Shown: positions 25,166 through 34,048 of the stretch, piece by piece
Layout of the letters: the number at the start of each line of letters is the position of its first letter
Position numbering within the stretch: position 1 is the stretch's first letter
Assembly: GCA_002387565.1 (NCBI GenBank)
Contig: DGJT01000032.1
Location: 62,001 to 126,000, forward strand
DNA from: Akkermansiaceae bacterium UBA4589
GTDB taxonomy: Bacteria > Verrucomicrobiota > Verrucomicrobiia > Verrucomicrobiales > Akkermansiaceae
Direction: 5' to 3'
DNA: 64,000 bases
Notes under the pieces: model-generated
The model's input: the letters and a program-made list of their open reading frames with translations, nothing else
Told to the model about the DNA's origin: nothing
Databases searched by the model: none
Program-made: the position numbers and the translations under genes

Positions 25166-26443
25166 ATGCATTTGAATTTACTAACCATTATTATCCTCAT
25201 TAGCACGATTGTGTTATGGAAATTAGATATTATAGCGACTCTGCTCAATTTGGGGCGTTTTACTATCGCTATTCCCGATTGCTTAAAAAACCACTACAAG
25301 CCAAGCCACTGGGCCAAAACCAAGCTGTATTTAAGCACGAATTACAAGATGCATATCTTGTCTTCGTCTGTTAGCTTAGCTGCTTTTTTAGCTTTTTGGG
25401 CACTGGGTGGATTTGGCTGGGTGGAGTACCTACTCAATGATTGGACGAGCTCTATACAATCAGAGTTTTGGAAAGATGCTGGGTACAATTTAGGCTTTGT
25501 GGCTGTTTTATCCTTATTAAGTTCGTTGATTTCGACACCATTTAGCTTGCTGTCCACCTTTGGTATTGAGCAACGCTTTGGATTCAACCGCACCACTATT
25601 AAGACTTACATCCTTGATATGGTTAAAGGCTTGCTCCTTTCCATTATCTTAGGTGTGCCTGTACTACTTGGTCTGATTTGGATTTTAGAGAGTGTGAATT
25701 ATGCTTGGTTTTGGGCATGGCTATTTCTCACAGCCTTACAACTGATTCTCACCTACCTTGCTCCCGTGGTGATTATGCCTCTGTTTAACAAATTCACCCC
25801 CATGCCAGAAGGTGAGCTCAAAACAGCAATTGAAGCCCTCGCAATCAAAGCAGACTTCCCGCTGACTCAAGTCATGGTGATGGATGGATCTAAACGCAGT
25901 AGTAAAGCCAATGCTTTCTTTACCGGTTTTGGCAAAGCTAAAAAAATTGCTCTATTTGATACCCTCATTGAAAAGCACAGCACCGAAGAGCTCATTGCTA
26001 TCCTCGCTCATGAAATTGGGCACTTTAAGAAAAAACATATCATCAAAGGTATGATTTCAGGTATGATCAAGTCATTGATTATTTTATACTTTCTCGATTT
26101 GTGCACTGATGTCTCTAGCCCTGTCGCTGAGATGCTGCATCAAGGCTTTGGCATGAGTGAGCCTAAGCTCATTAGTGGTTTAGTCTTCTTTAGCATGTTA
26201 CTAAGCCCTATTCAGGCTATATTGAGTGTGTGGAGTAATTATGGCTCACGTAAGCATGAGTACGAGGCTGATGCCTATGCTTGCCAAATCACAGGCCATC
26301 CTGAATACCTAATCTCAGCTCTCAGCTCTCTCTCCTCAGATCAGATGAGCCACCCTAATCCGCATGCATTGCGTATTTGGTTAGATTATTCTCACCCACC
26401 TGTAGCTGAGCGTATCGCCGCTATGGAAAGTCTTAATGCTTAA
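25166..26443 (+). CDS. M48 family metalloprotease (Ste24/CAAX protease 1-like)
   Basis: 425 residues. Several N-terminal membrane helices are followed by the zinc motif LAHEIGHFKKKH, a further membrane helix pair, and the third zinc ligand region HEYEADAYACQITG. An N-terminal M48_N-type region contains STPFSLLSTFGIEQRFGFNRTT. This is the Ste24-like architecture with the active site in a membrane chamber. In bacteria it is linked to membrane protein quality control; CAAX prenylation is not expected. It ends 20 bp before the SIMPL gene. Confidence 0.92.
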   Translation: MHLNLLTIIILISTIVLWKLDIIATLLNLGRFTIAIPDCLKNHYKPSHWAKTKLYLSTNYKMHILSSSVSLAAFLAFWALGGFGWVEYLLNDWTSSIQSEFWKDAGYNLGFVAVLSLLSSLISTPFSLLSTFGIEQRFGFNRTTIKTYILDMVKGLLLSIILGVPVLLGLIWILESVNYAWFWAWLFLTALQLILTYLAPVVIMPLFNKFTPMPEGELKTAIEALAIKADFPLTQVMVMDGSKRSSKANAFFTGFGKAKKIALFDTLIEKHSTEELIAILAHEIGHFKKKHIIKGMISGMIKSLIILYFLDLCTDVSSPVAEMLHQGFGMSEPKLISGLVFFSMLLSPIQAILSVWSNYGSRKHEYEADAYACQITGHPEYLISALSSLSSDQMSHPNPHALRIWLDYSHPPVAERIAAMESLNA

Positions 26444-26463
26444 TATTCATCCCCTAAATATCT

Positions 26464-27162
26464 ATGAAATTTATTACTCCTTTCTTATTTTTATTGAGCT
26501 TTTTCCATGCGATAACTGCTGGAGAAATCACCGTTTCCACTACAGCCAGCAAATCACTAGTTCCTAATTATCTAGAATGGTCACTACAGATTAAAAGTAT
26601 CAAACCCAGCTTAGACGAAAGCCAAGCCGAAGTGGTCGAGCAACTTAATGCTCTAATTAAAGTCCTTGATGAACTCAATATCGCTGCTGAGGATAGAGCT
26701 ATGCAGCATTTTTTACATGGTAAAAATATGGTTTATGATAACAAAGCTCGCAAGCAAGTGCAAGACGGGTTCTACAGCAGCCGTAACCTACAATTTAAAC
26801 TCAGAGACACTAAGGCTTACACCACCGTGCTAAAGAAACTGTTAGTATTAGACGAGGTCACTATTCAACGTGTGAACTTTAAAAGCTCACATGTAGAAGC
26901 CACCAAAGAATCTTTGCTCATTGAAGCTCTAAAAGCCTCTAAAATTAAAGGAGAAAAAATGGCTAACGCCTTAGATATGTCACTAGGTAAACCGCTACTC
27001 ATCAATGAGGGGCTTCACTATAACCCTAAGAGCTATCAATTAAGCCATTCTGACGCTTTTGCAGCTCGTACAAGCTCACTTAGCGAAGACAATTCTACTG
27101 CCTTACAAGCTATCCAAGTTGACGTTAGTGTAACTGTCGTCTACGAAACGACTGGCAAATAA
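26464..27162 (+). CDS. SIMPL domain protein (DUF541), secreted
   Basis: 232 residues: a signal peptide (MKFITPFLFLLSFFHAITAG), then the SIMPL/DUF541 fold with ITVSTTASKSLVPNYLEWSL, a helix with heptad-like ESQAEVVEQLNALIKVLDEL, FYSSRNLQFKLRDTKAY, and ALKASKIKGEKMANALDMSLGKPLLI. The family is periplasmic or surface-exposed and poorly characterised. It lies 20 bp after the M48 protease gene, probably co-transcribed, and is followed by a bidirectional terminator. Confidence 0.85.
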   Translation: MKFITPFLFLLSFFHAITAGEITVSTTASKSLVPNYLEWSLQIKSIKPSLDESQAEVVEQLNALIKVLDELNIAAEDRAMQHFLHGKNMVYDNKARKQVQDGFYSSRNLQFKLRDTKAYTTVLKKLLVLDEVTIQRVNFKSSHVEATKESLLIEALKASKIKGEKMANALDMSLGKPLLINEGLHYNPKSYQLSHSDAFAARTSSLSEDNSTALQAIQVDVSVTVVYETTGK

Positions 27163-27199
27163 AATATATCAGCTCATTAATTCAACATCTAAACGCAAT

Positions 27200-27228
27200 A
27201 AAGCCACGGATAGTTTATCCGTGGCTTT
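27200..27228. terminator. Bidirectional intrinsic terminator
   Basis: A 13-bp perfect stem, AAAGCCACGGATA / TATCCGTGGCTTT, with a 3-nt loop, placed between the convergent SIMPL and aspS genes. Confidence 0.92.
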
Positions 27229-27254
27229 ATTTATTCAGAGGTATTGCCGCCTAT

Positions 27255-29081
27255 TTAGCCCTGTGGTTGAGCCTCTACTTGGGCTTGCTGAGAATTGTAA
27301 GTCGACTTAATACGTAAATCTCTAAGCTGCTTGAAATCAACTGTGGCTGGTGAATCACTCATAAGATCCATACCCTTGTTGTTTTTAGGGAATGCGATGA
27401 CCTCACGAATCGACTGCTCACCACAGACAAGCATGGTTAAGCGGTCTAAACCAAGAGCTAAACCACCATGAGGAGGCGCTCCATAGCTGAACGCTTTGAG
27501 GATGTGACTGAACATTAATTCCTGTTCTTCTTTATCAATGCCTAGAGCTTCGAACATCTGGCTTTGTAAATCTTGTTCATGGATACGGATTGAACCGCCA
27601 CCTAATTCGTGCCCGTTGAGCACGACATCGTAGGCTTGCGCTCTAACACCTTCGTAATCACCTGCTTTGAATTTCTCCAAATCAACATCAAGTGGACGGG
27701 TGAATGGGTGATGCACTGCATGCCAGCGGCTAGTTTCCTTGTCATACTCAAGAAGTGGAAATTCAGTCACCCAAAGGAAGTTGTTGTCTGTATTACCCTC
27801 GAGTAGACCTTGCATCTGCGCCACAGCTAAACGGATGGTACCGAGCACGTTACAGACTGATGACCAATCATCGGCACCAAAGAGGATTAAATCACCTGCT
27901 TCGATATTGAGTTTTTCTTTAAGAGCGGTGAGCTCCTCTGGAGTGAAGAATTTAGTAATCGGTGAGCGCCATGTATCAATCTCCTCTCCTCTTACTTGGA
28001 TGTAAGCGAGACCTTTGGCTCCGTTTTCTTGCGCGAGTTGAGTGAGTTTCTCTACTTGGCCTGTTGAGATATTGGCAAAGCCCTTAGCATTAAAGGCTTT
28101 AATCACACCTCCTCTTTTGAGAGCACCTGAGAACACTTTGAATTCAGAAGTGGCAAACACATCACTAATATCAACGAGCTTGAGGTCAAATCTAGTGTCA
28201 GGCTTGTCACTACCGTAAGTGTTCATAGCATCTTGGTAGGTGATTTGCTCAAAGCTCTTAGGTATTTCCACACCTAGAGATTTTTGGAAGACATTGGCAA
28301 GCAGACCTTCGACGAGCTCAATCATCTCCGCTTGGTTGATGAATGAAGCCTCCATATCTACCTGAGTGAATTCAGGTTGTCTATCTGAACGTAAATCTTC
28401 GTCCCTGAAACAACGGGCAATTTGAAAGTATCTCTCTATACCACTCACCATGAGTAACTGTTTGTACTGCTGAGGAGCTTGTGGTAGTGCGTAGAACTTG
28501 CCTGCTTGCAAGCGTGATGGCACGAGGAAGTCACGTGCTCCTTCTGGAGTTGATTTAGAAAGAATGGGTGTCTCTACTTCGAGGAACTCTTGCTCGTCTA
28601 AATAGTCACGTAGAGCCTTGCTGACTTTGTGACGTAGCTTGAGGTTGCGAGTCAAACGTGGACGACGTAAATCGAGATAACGATAAGTCAGGCGTAAATC
28701 TTCGTTAGACAGTTCTTTGTCTAACTGAAATGGTAGCACCTCTGCTTTATTAAGAATCACCAATTCTTGCGCCACGAGCTCTACCTCACCTGTAGCAATC
28801 GCATCATTGGTGGTATCTACCTCAGCTGTTTTGAGACGCTTTTCCACAGTACCTGTGACTTGAATCACGTCTTCTTCTCTGAGTTGATGAGAAATTTTGG
28901 CAAGCTCAGCATTATCCTCTGGTTTGAACACTACTTGAGTGATGCCCTCACGGTCACGTAAATCAATAAAAATAACGCCACCATGATCACGAGATGACTG
29001 CACCCAACCTACGAGTGTCGCCTGTTGATTTTCATCCGTAGAACGAATTTCATTACAATGATGGGTACGCATAAATTTCAT
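27255..29081 (-). CDS. aspS: Aspartyl-tRNA synthetase
   Basis: 608 residues, bacterial type. An N-terminal OB fold for the anticodon (QATLVGWVQSSRDHGGVIFIDLRD) is followed by the class II catalytic core with motif 2 (FRDEDLRSDRQPEFTQVDME), a GAD insertion domain, and motif 3 (GLALGLDRLTMLV). The HHPFTRP segment is typical. It charges tRNA-Asp; whether it also charges tRNA-Asn cannot be told here. It is a single gene ending at a bidirectional terminator. Confidence 0.97.
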   Translation of the reverse strand: MKFMRTHHCNEIRSTDENQQATLVGWVQSSRDHGGVIFIDLRDREGITQVVFKPEDNAELAKISHQLREEDVIQVTGTVEKRLKTAEVDTTNDAIATGEVELVAQELVILNKAEVLPFQLDKELSNEDLRLTYRYLDLRRPRLTRNLKLRHKVSKALRDYLDEQEFLEVETPILSKSTPEGARDFLVPSRLQAGKFYALPQAPQQYKQLLMVSGIERYFQIARCFRDEDLRSDRQPEFTQVDMEASFINQAEMIELVEGLLANVFQKSLGVEIPKSFEQITYQDAMNTYGSDKPDTRFDLKLVDISDVFATSEFKVFSGALKRGGVIKAFNAKGFANISTGQVEKLTQLAQENGAKGLAYIQVRGEEIDTWRSPITKFFTPEELTALKEKLNIEAGDLILFGADDWSSVCNVLGTIRLAVAQMQGLLEGNTDNNFLWVTEFPLLEYDKETSRWHAVHHPFTRPLDVDLEKFKAGDYEGVRAQAYDVVLNGHELGGGSIRIHEQDLQSQMFEALGIDKEEQELMFSHILKAFSYGAPPHGGLALGLDRLTMLVCGEQSIREVIAFPKNNKGMDLMSDSPATVDFKQLRDLRIKSTYNSQQAQVEAQPQG

Positions 29082-29227
29082 GGCTTTATTTATTTAAGAG
29101 TGTTTTTGGGTATTCTAAATTGACTTCATTAGCTCTCTTGCTTTTAATACAAAGAACTAGCAATACGATAAGGAGTGTTTTACCTACACAAAGCCTTAGT
29201 TTTTTGCAAGCCACATTTATAGCTATT

Positions 29228-29878
29228 ATGCCTAATTCTGACTTTACCCCTTTCGATCAAGATTTCTTAAATTTTGAGATTCTCAATAAAAAAATTAGTG
29301 ATTGGGCGGTTATTTATGACTTTGAGCTGCAGTATGCTTGGCAGCTATTAGAATTGCAAAACCTCATCTTTAAGGATGTTAAAGCCACAAGACTCGAGGG
29401 GTCTATAAGCCCAAATGCCCATATCGAAGGCAGTCTCATTCATCTAGGCGAAGGTTCTACTATTTTACCAGGAGCCTATATCGAGGGCAAAGTGAGCATT
29501 GGCAAAAACTGTAAGATTGGTCCTAATTGCTATATCAGAGGTAATACCAGTATCGGCGACAACTGTCGCATTGGTCAGTCGGTAGAAATTAAAAATAGCT
29601 GGATTGGTAACCACACTAATGTAGGGCATTTAAGTTATGTCGGGGATTCTGTACTCGGCCATCAGGTTAATTTTGGAGCGGGAACCTCCATTGCAAATCT
29701 GCGCCATGATAAAAAAGAGCAGAAAGTAAAGCTCAACGGTCAACTTATCGACACAGGTATGCGCAAGCTGGGCTCTATGATTGGTCATGGAACTAAAACC
29801 GGCATCCACACTTCTATTTACCCTGCAACGCTGGTTGCACAAGACACTCTAACCCTACCCCAAGGGATTATTAAATAA
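29228..29878 (+). CDS. Left-handed beta-helix (hexapeptide) transferase, GlmU-like
   Basis: 216 residues from the ATG at 29228; a TTG-initiated reading from 29120 adds an unconvincing leader. Hexapeptide repeats run through most of the protein (IEGSLIHLGEGSTILPGAYI, VSIGKNCKIGPNCYI, TSIGDNCRIGQSVEI, SWIGNHTNVGHLSYV). The segment NFGAGTSIANLRHDKK resembles the acetyl-CoA-binding part of GlmU and archaeal sugar-1-phosphate acetyltransferases. There is no nucleotidyltransferase domain. Likely an acyl or acetyl transferase in sugar-nucleotide metabolism; substrate unknown. It is divergent from aspS and ends next to metX on the other strand. Confidence 0.82.
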   Translation: MPNSDFTPFDQDFLNFEILNKKISDWAVIYDFELQYAWQLLELQNLIFKDVKATRLEGSISPNAHIEGSLIHLGEGSTILPGAYIEGKVSIGKNCKIGPNCYIRGNTSIGDNCRIGQSVEIKNSWIGNHTNVGHLSYVGDSVLGHQVNFGAGTSIANLRHDKKEQKVKLNGQLIDTGMRKLGSMIGHGTKTGIHTSIYPATLVAQDTLTLPQGIIK

Positions 29879-31012
29879 TCAACTTCCTTGGAGGAGGTAT
29901 TTTAGATGAGGCTCATACAAGCGAGGCTCAAGTAAAAATGAGTCATGCCCTTTATCCGAATGCACGGTAATATGGGTGACATCTATATCCTCATCCTCTA
30001 GGTGCTTCACAATTTCTGCTTGCTCTTCAGGGAAGAAGCAGAAATCTGAATCAATAGAAAAAATGATGTACTTGTGCCCTGCTGCTTTTGATGCTGTTAA
30101 CAACTCTGCTGGAGTATTAAAACCTGCTTCTTTTACTGGGTCATAGTTAGACCACATATCAATAATACGCAGGTAAGTATTAGCATCAAAGCGCTTCACA
30201 AATTTTTTACCTTGGTGGAGCATATAACTTTGGATATTATCCTGCAATGGATACCAAGCTAGGCGCTTTTCATCAGTGACTAATTTTTGACTAGCTCGAC
30301 TTTCTAAAGCATCTAAATGCACAAACGTTTTGTGCGAAATCATGCGTGCTAGAGCTAAACCGTAAACAGGTAACTCTTGGTTGTTGTGGTAATGACCTGA
30401 ATTAAAATGTGGGTCATTCTCAATAGCCATAATTTGCTCAAATAAAATCAAGCGTGTCAGTGCTGTAGTTTTGAAACCTGAGCAAAATAAACTTACTTTG
30501 CGCACATTGTCTGCATAAGTCGTCGCATAACTAAGAGCTATTAATCCACCCACTGACGGCCCAATAACGGCCTCAAGTTGATTAATACCCAAAGATTGAA
30601 CTAAATCATGAAAGGCATTCACTTGATCAATGATACGAATTTGAGGAAAATCTCCTCCGTATGGTTGCTTAGTTTCAGGATTAGTACTACGTGGTCCTGT
30701 ACTGCCGTAACAACCTCCTAAGTAGTTGGCACATATCACAAAATACTTATCTGTATCAATAGCTTTGCCTGAACCGACTAAGCCATCCCACCATCCTTGG
30801 TGTAATTCTTCAACCCATAATTCTTGGTCTTCACCTCCTATACTTGAGCATTCCCCTGTTAGTAACTGAGTTCCAGAGAGCGCGTGACAGACTAGAATGG
30901 CATTATCCTTGGCCGCATTGAGCTCGCCCCATGTTTCATAGGATAACTGAGGCGAATTCAAATAACCGCCCTCATGTAGAGAAAATATAGAATTAAGTTT
31001 AAAAACTTTCAT
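29879..31012 (-). CDS. metX: Homoserine O-acetyltransferase family (MetX)
   Basis: 377 residues from the ATG at 31012; a longer reading to 31078 is less likely. Alpha/beta hydrolase of the MetX family: ILVCHALSGTQLLTGE, SGKAIDTDKYFVICANYLGGCYGSTGP, the nucleophile elbow EAVIGPSVGGLIALSYA (serine in GPSVGG), and the C-terminal SIDSDFCFFPEEQ aspartate and DKGHDSFLLE histidine of the triad. It acylates homoserine for methionine synthesis. The elbow is usually GGSMGG, so the change is unusual, and the acyl donor (acetyl or succinyl) is not certain. No metY or metB is adjacent. Confidence 0.88.
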   Translation of the reverse strand: MKVFKLNSIFSLHEGGYLNSPQLSYETWGELNAAKDNAILVCHALSGTQLLTGECSSIGGEDQELWVEELHQGWWDGLVGSGKAIDTDKYFVICANYLGGCYGSTGPRSTNPETKQPYGGDFPQIRIIDQVNAFHDLVQSLGINQLEAVIGPSVGGLIALSYATTYADNVRKVSLFCSGFKTTALTRLILFEQIMAIENDPHFNSGHYHNNQELPVYGLALARMISHKTFVHLDALESRASQKLVTDEKRLAWYPLQDNIQSYMLHQGKKFVKRFDANTYLRIIDMWSNYDPVKEAGFNTPAELLTASKAAGHKYIIFSIDSDFCFFPEEQAEIVKHLEDEDIDVTHITVHSDKGHDSFLLEPRLYEPHLKYLLQGS

Positions 31013-31158
31013 ATAAAGAAGAGACTTACAATTAACAAAGCCACAAGGAAATTTAAAGCCTTTTAAACTATAAATCACACTTGTTCTGCACAGGTCGCTA
31101 CATTCGCATTAAATATAGGCAAGAAAAACTCATTTTCAACATTTACAAAGCCGGTTCT

Positions 31159-31187
31159 TTGTCCTATGAATTCTCCACGTTTATATA
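31159..31187 (+). promoter_or_regulatory. Possible serA promoter
   Basis: TTGTCC, 17 bp, TATATA, with the -10 ending 6 bp before the serA ATG; transcription from it would give an essentially leaderless mRNA. An alternative is TTTACA (31142), 17 bp, TATGAA (31165), which would leave a ~17-nt leader. Sigma-70 consensus is assumed for this phylum. Confidence 0.35.
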
Positions 31188-31193
31188 AACATT

Positions 31194-32789
31194 ATGTCAA
31201 ATTACCGAATTCTTGTATCTGATCCTATTTCTGATAAAGGCGTGAGCGCCTTAGCTGACACACCAAACATAAGTGTGGATGTGAAAACTGGGCTATCTCC
31301 TGAAGAGCTTCTTGCTATTATTGCGGACTACGATGGCCTTATCGTTCGCTCTCAGACTCAAGTAACTGCAGAGGTACTTGCTGCAGCCACTAAATTAAAA
31401 GTAGTCGGTCGTGCTGGTGTTGGTGTTGATAATATTGATAAAGAAGCAGCGACTAATCATGGTGTGATTGTGATGAACACTCCAAGTGGTAATACTATTT
31501 CTACCGCTGAGCATGCGTTTTCTTTGATGATGTCACTAGCTCGTAATATTGGGCACGCTCATAGCTCTATTATGGAAGGCAGATGGGATCGCAAAAAGTA
31601 TCAAGGAGTTGAACTCTATAAAAAGCGTCTTACTATTTTAGGTATGGGTCGAATTGGTACCGAGTTTGCCAAGCGAGCACAAGCATTTGGCATGGAAGTC
31701 ACCGCTTATGACCCATTTCTCACTCAAACACGTGCTGATTCGCTTAAAGTTCAATTAGCGAGCACTGTAGAAGAAGCTCTAACTGACGCTGACGTCGTCA
31801 CCATGCACATCCCTCTCACCGAAGAGAGCAAACACATCATCAACAAAGATCGTCTTCCTCTATTAGCTAAAGGAGCTCTCATTGTTAACTGTGCTCGTGG
31901 CGGACTGATTCATGAAGATGATTTAGCCGCAGCTATTGAATCAGGTCATATTGGAGGTTGCGCCCTCGATGTGTATGAAAATGAACCACCTAATATTGAA
32001 GATGCTATCTTCCAGCAAGGTAAAACCGTATTTACTCCACATTTAGGAGCTTCAACCAATGAAGCTCAAGAAAACGTGGGTATCCAAGTAGCTGAGCAAG
32101 TAGGAGCCTACCTTTCGACTGGTTCAATTACAAATGCGATTAATATGCCTAACCTTGATGCTAATACTTATCAAGCTGTAGCTCCTTACCTACAGTTAGG
32201 CAAAGCTCTGGGTATTTGTTTGGCTAAGCTCGGACCTAAGCAAGTAGACACTATTAATATTAGTTACTATGGTTCTGTGTCGCAACTTGATACCGCGATG
32301 GTATCTCGTGAAATTTTATCACAGTATTTAGGTTCAGCTCATAACGATGCGCAAGCTAACCTCATCAATGCTCCTGCTGTAGCTAAAAACTTAGGACTTA
32401 ATGTCACTGAATCATTACTCGCAGAACCTCAAGATTACCATGAAATCATTCAAGTAACGATTACTAAAGGCGATGAAAGGTATAGCCTCTCTGGTACTCT
32501 TATTGGCAATCAACCACGTATCATCTCTATTGATCAGCACTCTATTGAAATTCCTATCACTGGACACTTCATCGTCGTTGAAAATGATGACAGACCTGGT
32601 ATTGTAGGTTCTATTGGCCTCACTTTAGGTGAGCAAAAAATAAATATTGCTAATATGGCTCTTAGTAGAAGCCGCAAAGGTAATAGCGCTCTTTGTATCT
32701 TAGAATTAGATCAATTACCTGAAGAAGTGCTTATCGACAATATCAAAGAAATTGGAGGCATTAGCTCTGTCCAGCTCATTACTCTATAA
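31194..32789 (+). CDS. serA: D-3-phosphoglycerate dehydrogenase
   Basis: 531 residues, the long form: substrate-binding domain, Rossmann domain (LTILGMGRIGTEFAKRAQAFG), active-site HLGASTNEAQ, an intervening domain, and a C-terminal ACT domain (HFIVVENDDRPGIVGSIGLT) that senses serine in regulated homologues. It catalyses the first step of serine synthesis. It starts a long plus-strand gene run. Confidence 0.96.
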   Translation: MSNYRILVSDPISDKGVSALADTPNISVDVKTGLSPEELLAIIADYDGLIVRSQTQVTAEVLAAATKLKVVGRAGVGVDNIDKEAATNHGVIVMNTPSGNTISTAEHAFSLMMSLARNIGHAHSSIMEGRWDRKKYQGVELYKKRLTILGMGRIGTEFAKRAQAFGMEVTAYDPFLTQTRADSLKVQLASTVEEALTDADVVTMHIPLTEESKHIINKDRLPLLAKGALIVNCARGGLIHEDDLAAAIESGHIGGCALDVYENEPPNIEDAIFQQGKTVFTPHLGASTNEAQENVGIQVAEQVGAYLSTGSITNAINMPNLDANTYQAVAPYLQLGKALGICLAKLGPKQVDTINISYYGSVSQLDTAMVSREILSQYLGSAHNDAQANLINAPAVAKNLGLNVTESLLAEPQDYHEIIQVTITKGDERYSLSGTLIGNQPRIISIDQHSIEIPITGHFIVVENDDRPGIVGSIGLTLGEQKINIANMALSRSRKGNSALCILELDQLPEEVLIDNIKEIGGISSVQLITL

Positions 32790-32841
32790 TCTGGATAAAA
32801 AAAGATTGATTATATTTCTAATTAGGCTTTAATCACTACTT

Positions 32842-33246
32842 ATGAAATCTTTAATTTATTTAAGTTTAGTTGTTTTGATGACTGTTGCTCATGCTGATAT
32901 TCAAGCGCCTCCTGGAGAGCGTCATGGTGCAAGTACAAAACTCGGTCGAGCCCTAAGTAATATTGTTGCGGGATTAGCTGAAGCACCGCAATATACTCTT
33001 TCTAATATTGATAACGGTAATTTCATGGCTACTACTACAACTGGAATTGGTCGTGGATTAAAGCGTGTCGGTTTTGGCGTATTTGAGCTAGTAACTTTCT
33101 TTGCTCCAACTAATCATGGTACTTATAAGCCTCAATATCAAAAATATATCATCTTTGGTGCAGACCAACATATCAGCCATAATCCTGACTTTGGCTATAC
33201 TGAATACCCTATTGTGCTCGACATTGATGCCTACTACAAAGACTAA
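32842..33246 (+). CDS. TIGR04073-like exosortase-system-associated protein
   Basis: 134 residues: a signal peptide (MKSLIYLSLVVLMTVAHADI), then the family pattern KLGRALSNIVAGLAEAPQYT, a glycine-rich GIGRGLKRVGFGVFELVTFF segment and a C-terminal part ending near YPIVLDIDAYY. Proteins of this type are small, secreted and associated by genome context with exosortase/PEP-CTERM systems in Verrucomicrobia and Lentisphaerae. Function is unknown. It lies 52 bp after serA. The assignment is from pattern memory. Confidence 0.7.
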   Translation: MKSLIYLSLVVLMTVAHADIQAPPGERHGASTKLGRALSNIVAGLAEAPQYTLSNIDNGNFMATTTTGIGRGLKRVGFGVFELVTFFAPTNHGTYKPQYQKYIIFGADQHISHNPDFGYTEYPIVLDIDAYYKD

Positions 33247-33265
33247 ATAACTGTCTTTATTGTTC

Positions 33266-34048
33266 ATGAAATCTGTCTTTTTTCACTTACTCTCTGGAGT
33301 ATTTTTGCTTGCGAGTACTTTTGCTGTGGCTCAGGAAACTCGAATTTGGACAGCAAGTGACGGAGAGAGAACTTTTGAAGGCCTTTACGTTTATCACAAA
33401 GAAGATGTAGTTTGCCTGGCAGACAAATTAGGCAAAGAATTTACTATTCCTATCGATAAAATAAGTATAGCAGATAGAGTTTGGCTAAGGAAAAAAAAGT
33501 ATGAACAACGTGGAGAAAAATCTCCTCAAGCTATTGATTCACTTCGTTTTGATGACGATATAGATACTATCTTAAATAAATTAGAAAACTCTAATTTATT
33601 TACTTTAAAAGGCTCTGAGCCTAGCTCTATTGAAGACATCAACAAAGCTTATCAGCTTAAAACAAGTGTCGGTCAAGCTAACTTAAATTTATCAATATTT
33701 TTAGATACATTGAATGTACTAGGGGCTGTACAATTATCAAGCGATACACCTTCTGATTTAGAATCCATTAAATCTGACTGGGAAGCTTGCAAAGAGCTAT
33801 TTACTGAATTAGCTGGATCTCCTCAAAAAAATCAAGGTTTCCCTTCTTCCCAAGACCTTAAAGATAATGAGAATCACTGGGTCACTAGTGAATGGAAAAC
33901 AAAAAGCAACCAACACTTGTTATTAGCTATTACTTTAAATAAAGAAGGTGAAGCCATTATTGAAGCTAGAATTCTTCCTATTGTTGATGGGGAGACTGTG
34001 GGCAACCCAGAGTTTCTAGCTCAGATTAAAAATAATCTGACATCTTAA
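33266..34048 (+). CDS. Secreted protein with an SHD1-like domain
   Basis: 260 residues from the ATG at 33266. A signal peptide (MKSVFFHLLSGVFLLASTFAVA) is followed by an SHD1-like beta domain, ETRIWTASDGERTFEGLYVY ... KISIADRVWLRKKK, a module common in secreted PVC-group proteins. The rest (GSEPSSIEDINKAYQLKTSV, ESIKSDWEACKELFTELAGS) is unrecognised. Its TAA stop shares a base with the queE ATG, so the two are translationally linked. Confidence 0.72.
   Translation: MKSVFFHLLSGVFLLASTFAVAQETRIWTASDGERTFEGLYVYHKEDVVCLADKLGKEFTIPIDKISIADRVWLRKKKYEQRGEKSPQAIDSLRFDDDIDTILNKLENSNLFTLKGSEPSSIEDINKAYQLKTSVGQANLNLSIFLDTLNVLGAVQLSSDTPSDLESIKSDWEACKELFTELAGSPQKNQGFPSSQDLKDNENHWVTSEWKTKSNQHLLLAITLNKEGEAIIEARILPIVDGETVGNPEFLAQIKNNLTS

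Noticed and set aside
29120..29227. Upstream TTG start for the hexapeptide transferase
   Set aside because: The extra leader is not conserved-looking and the ATG at 29228 fits the domain boundary.
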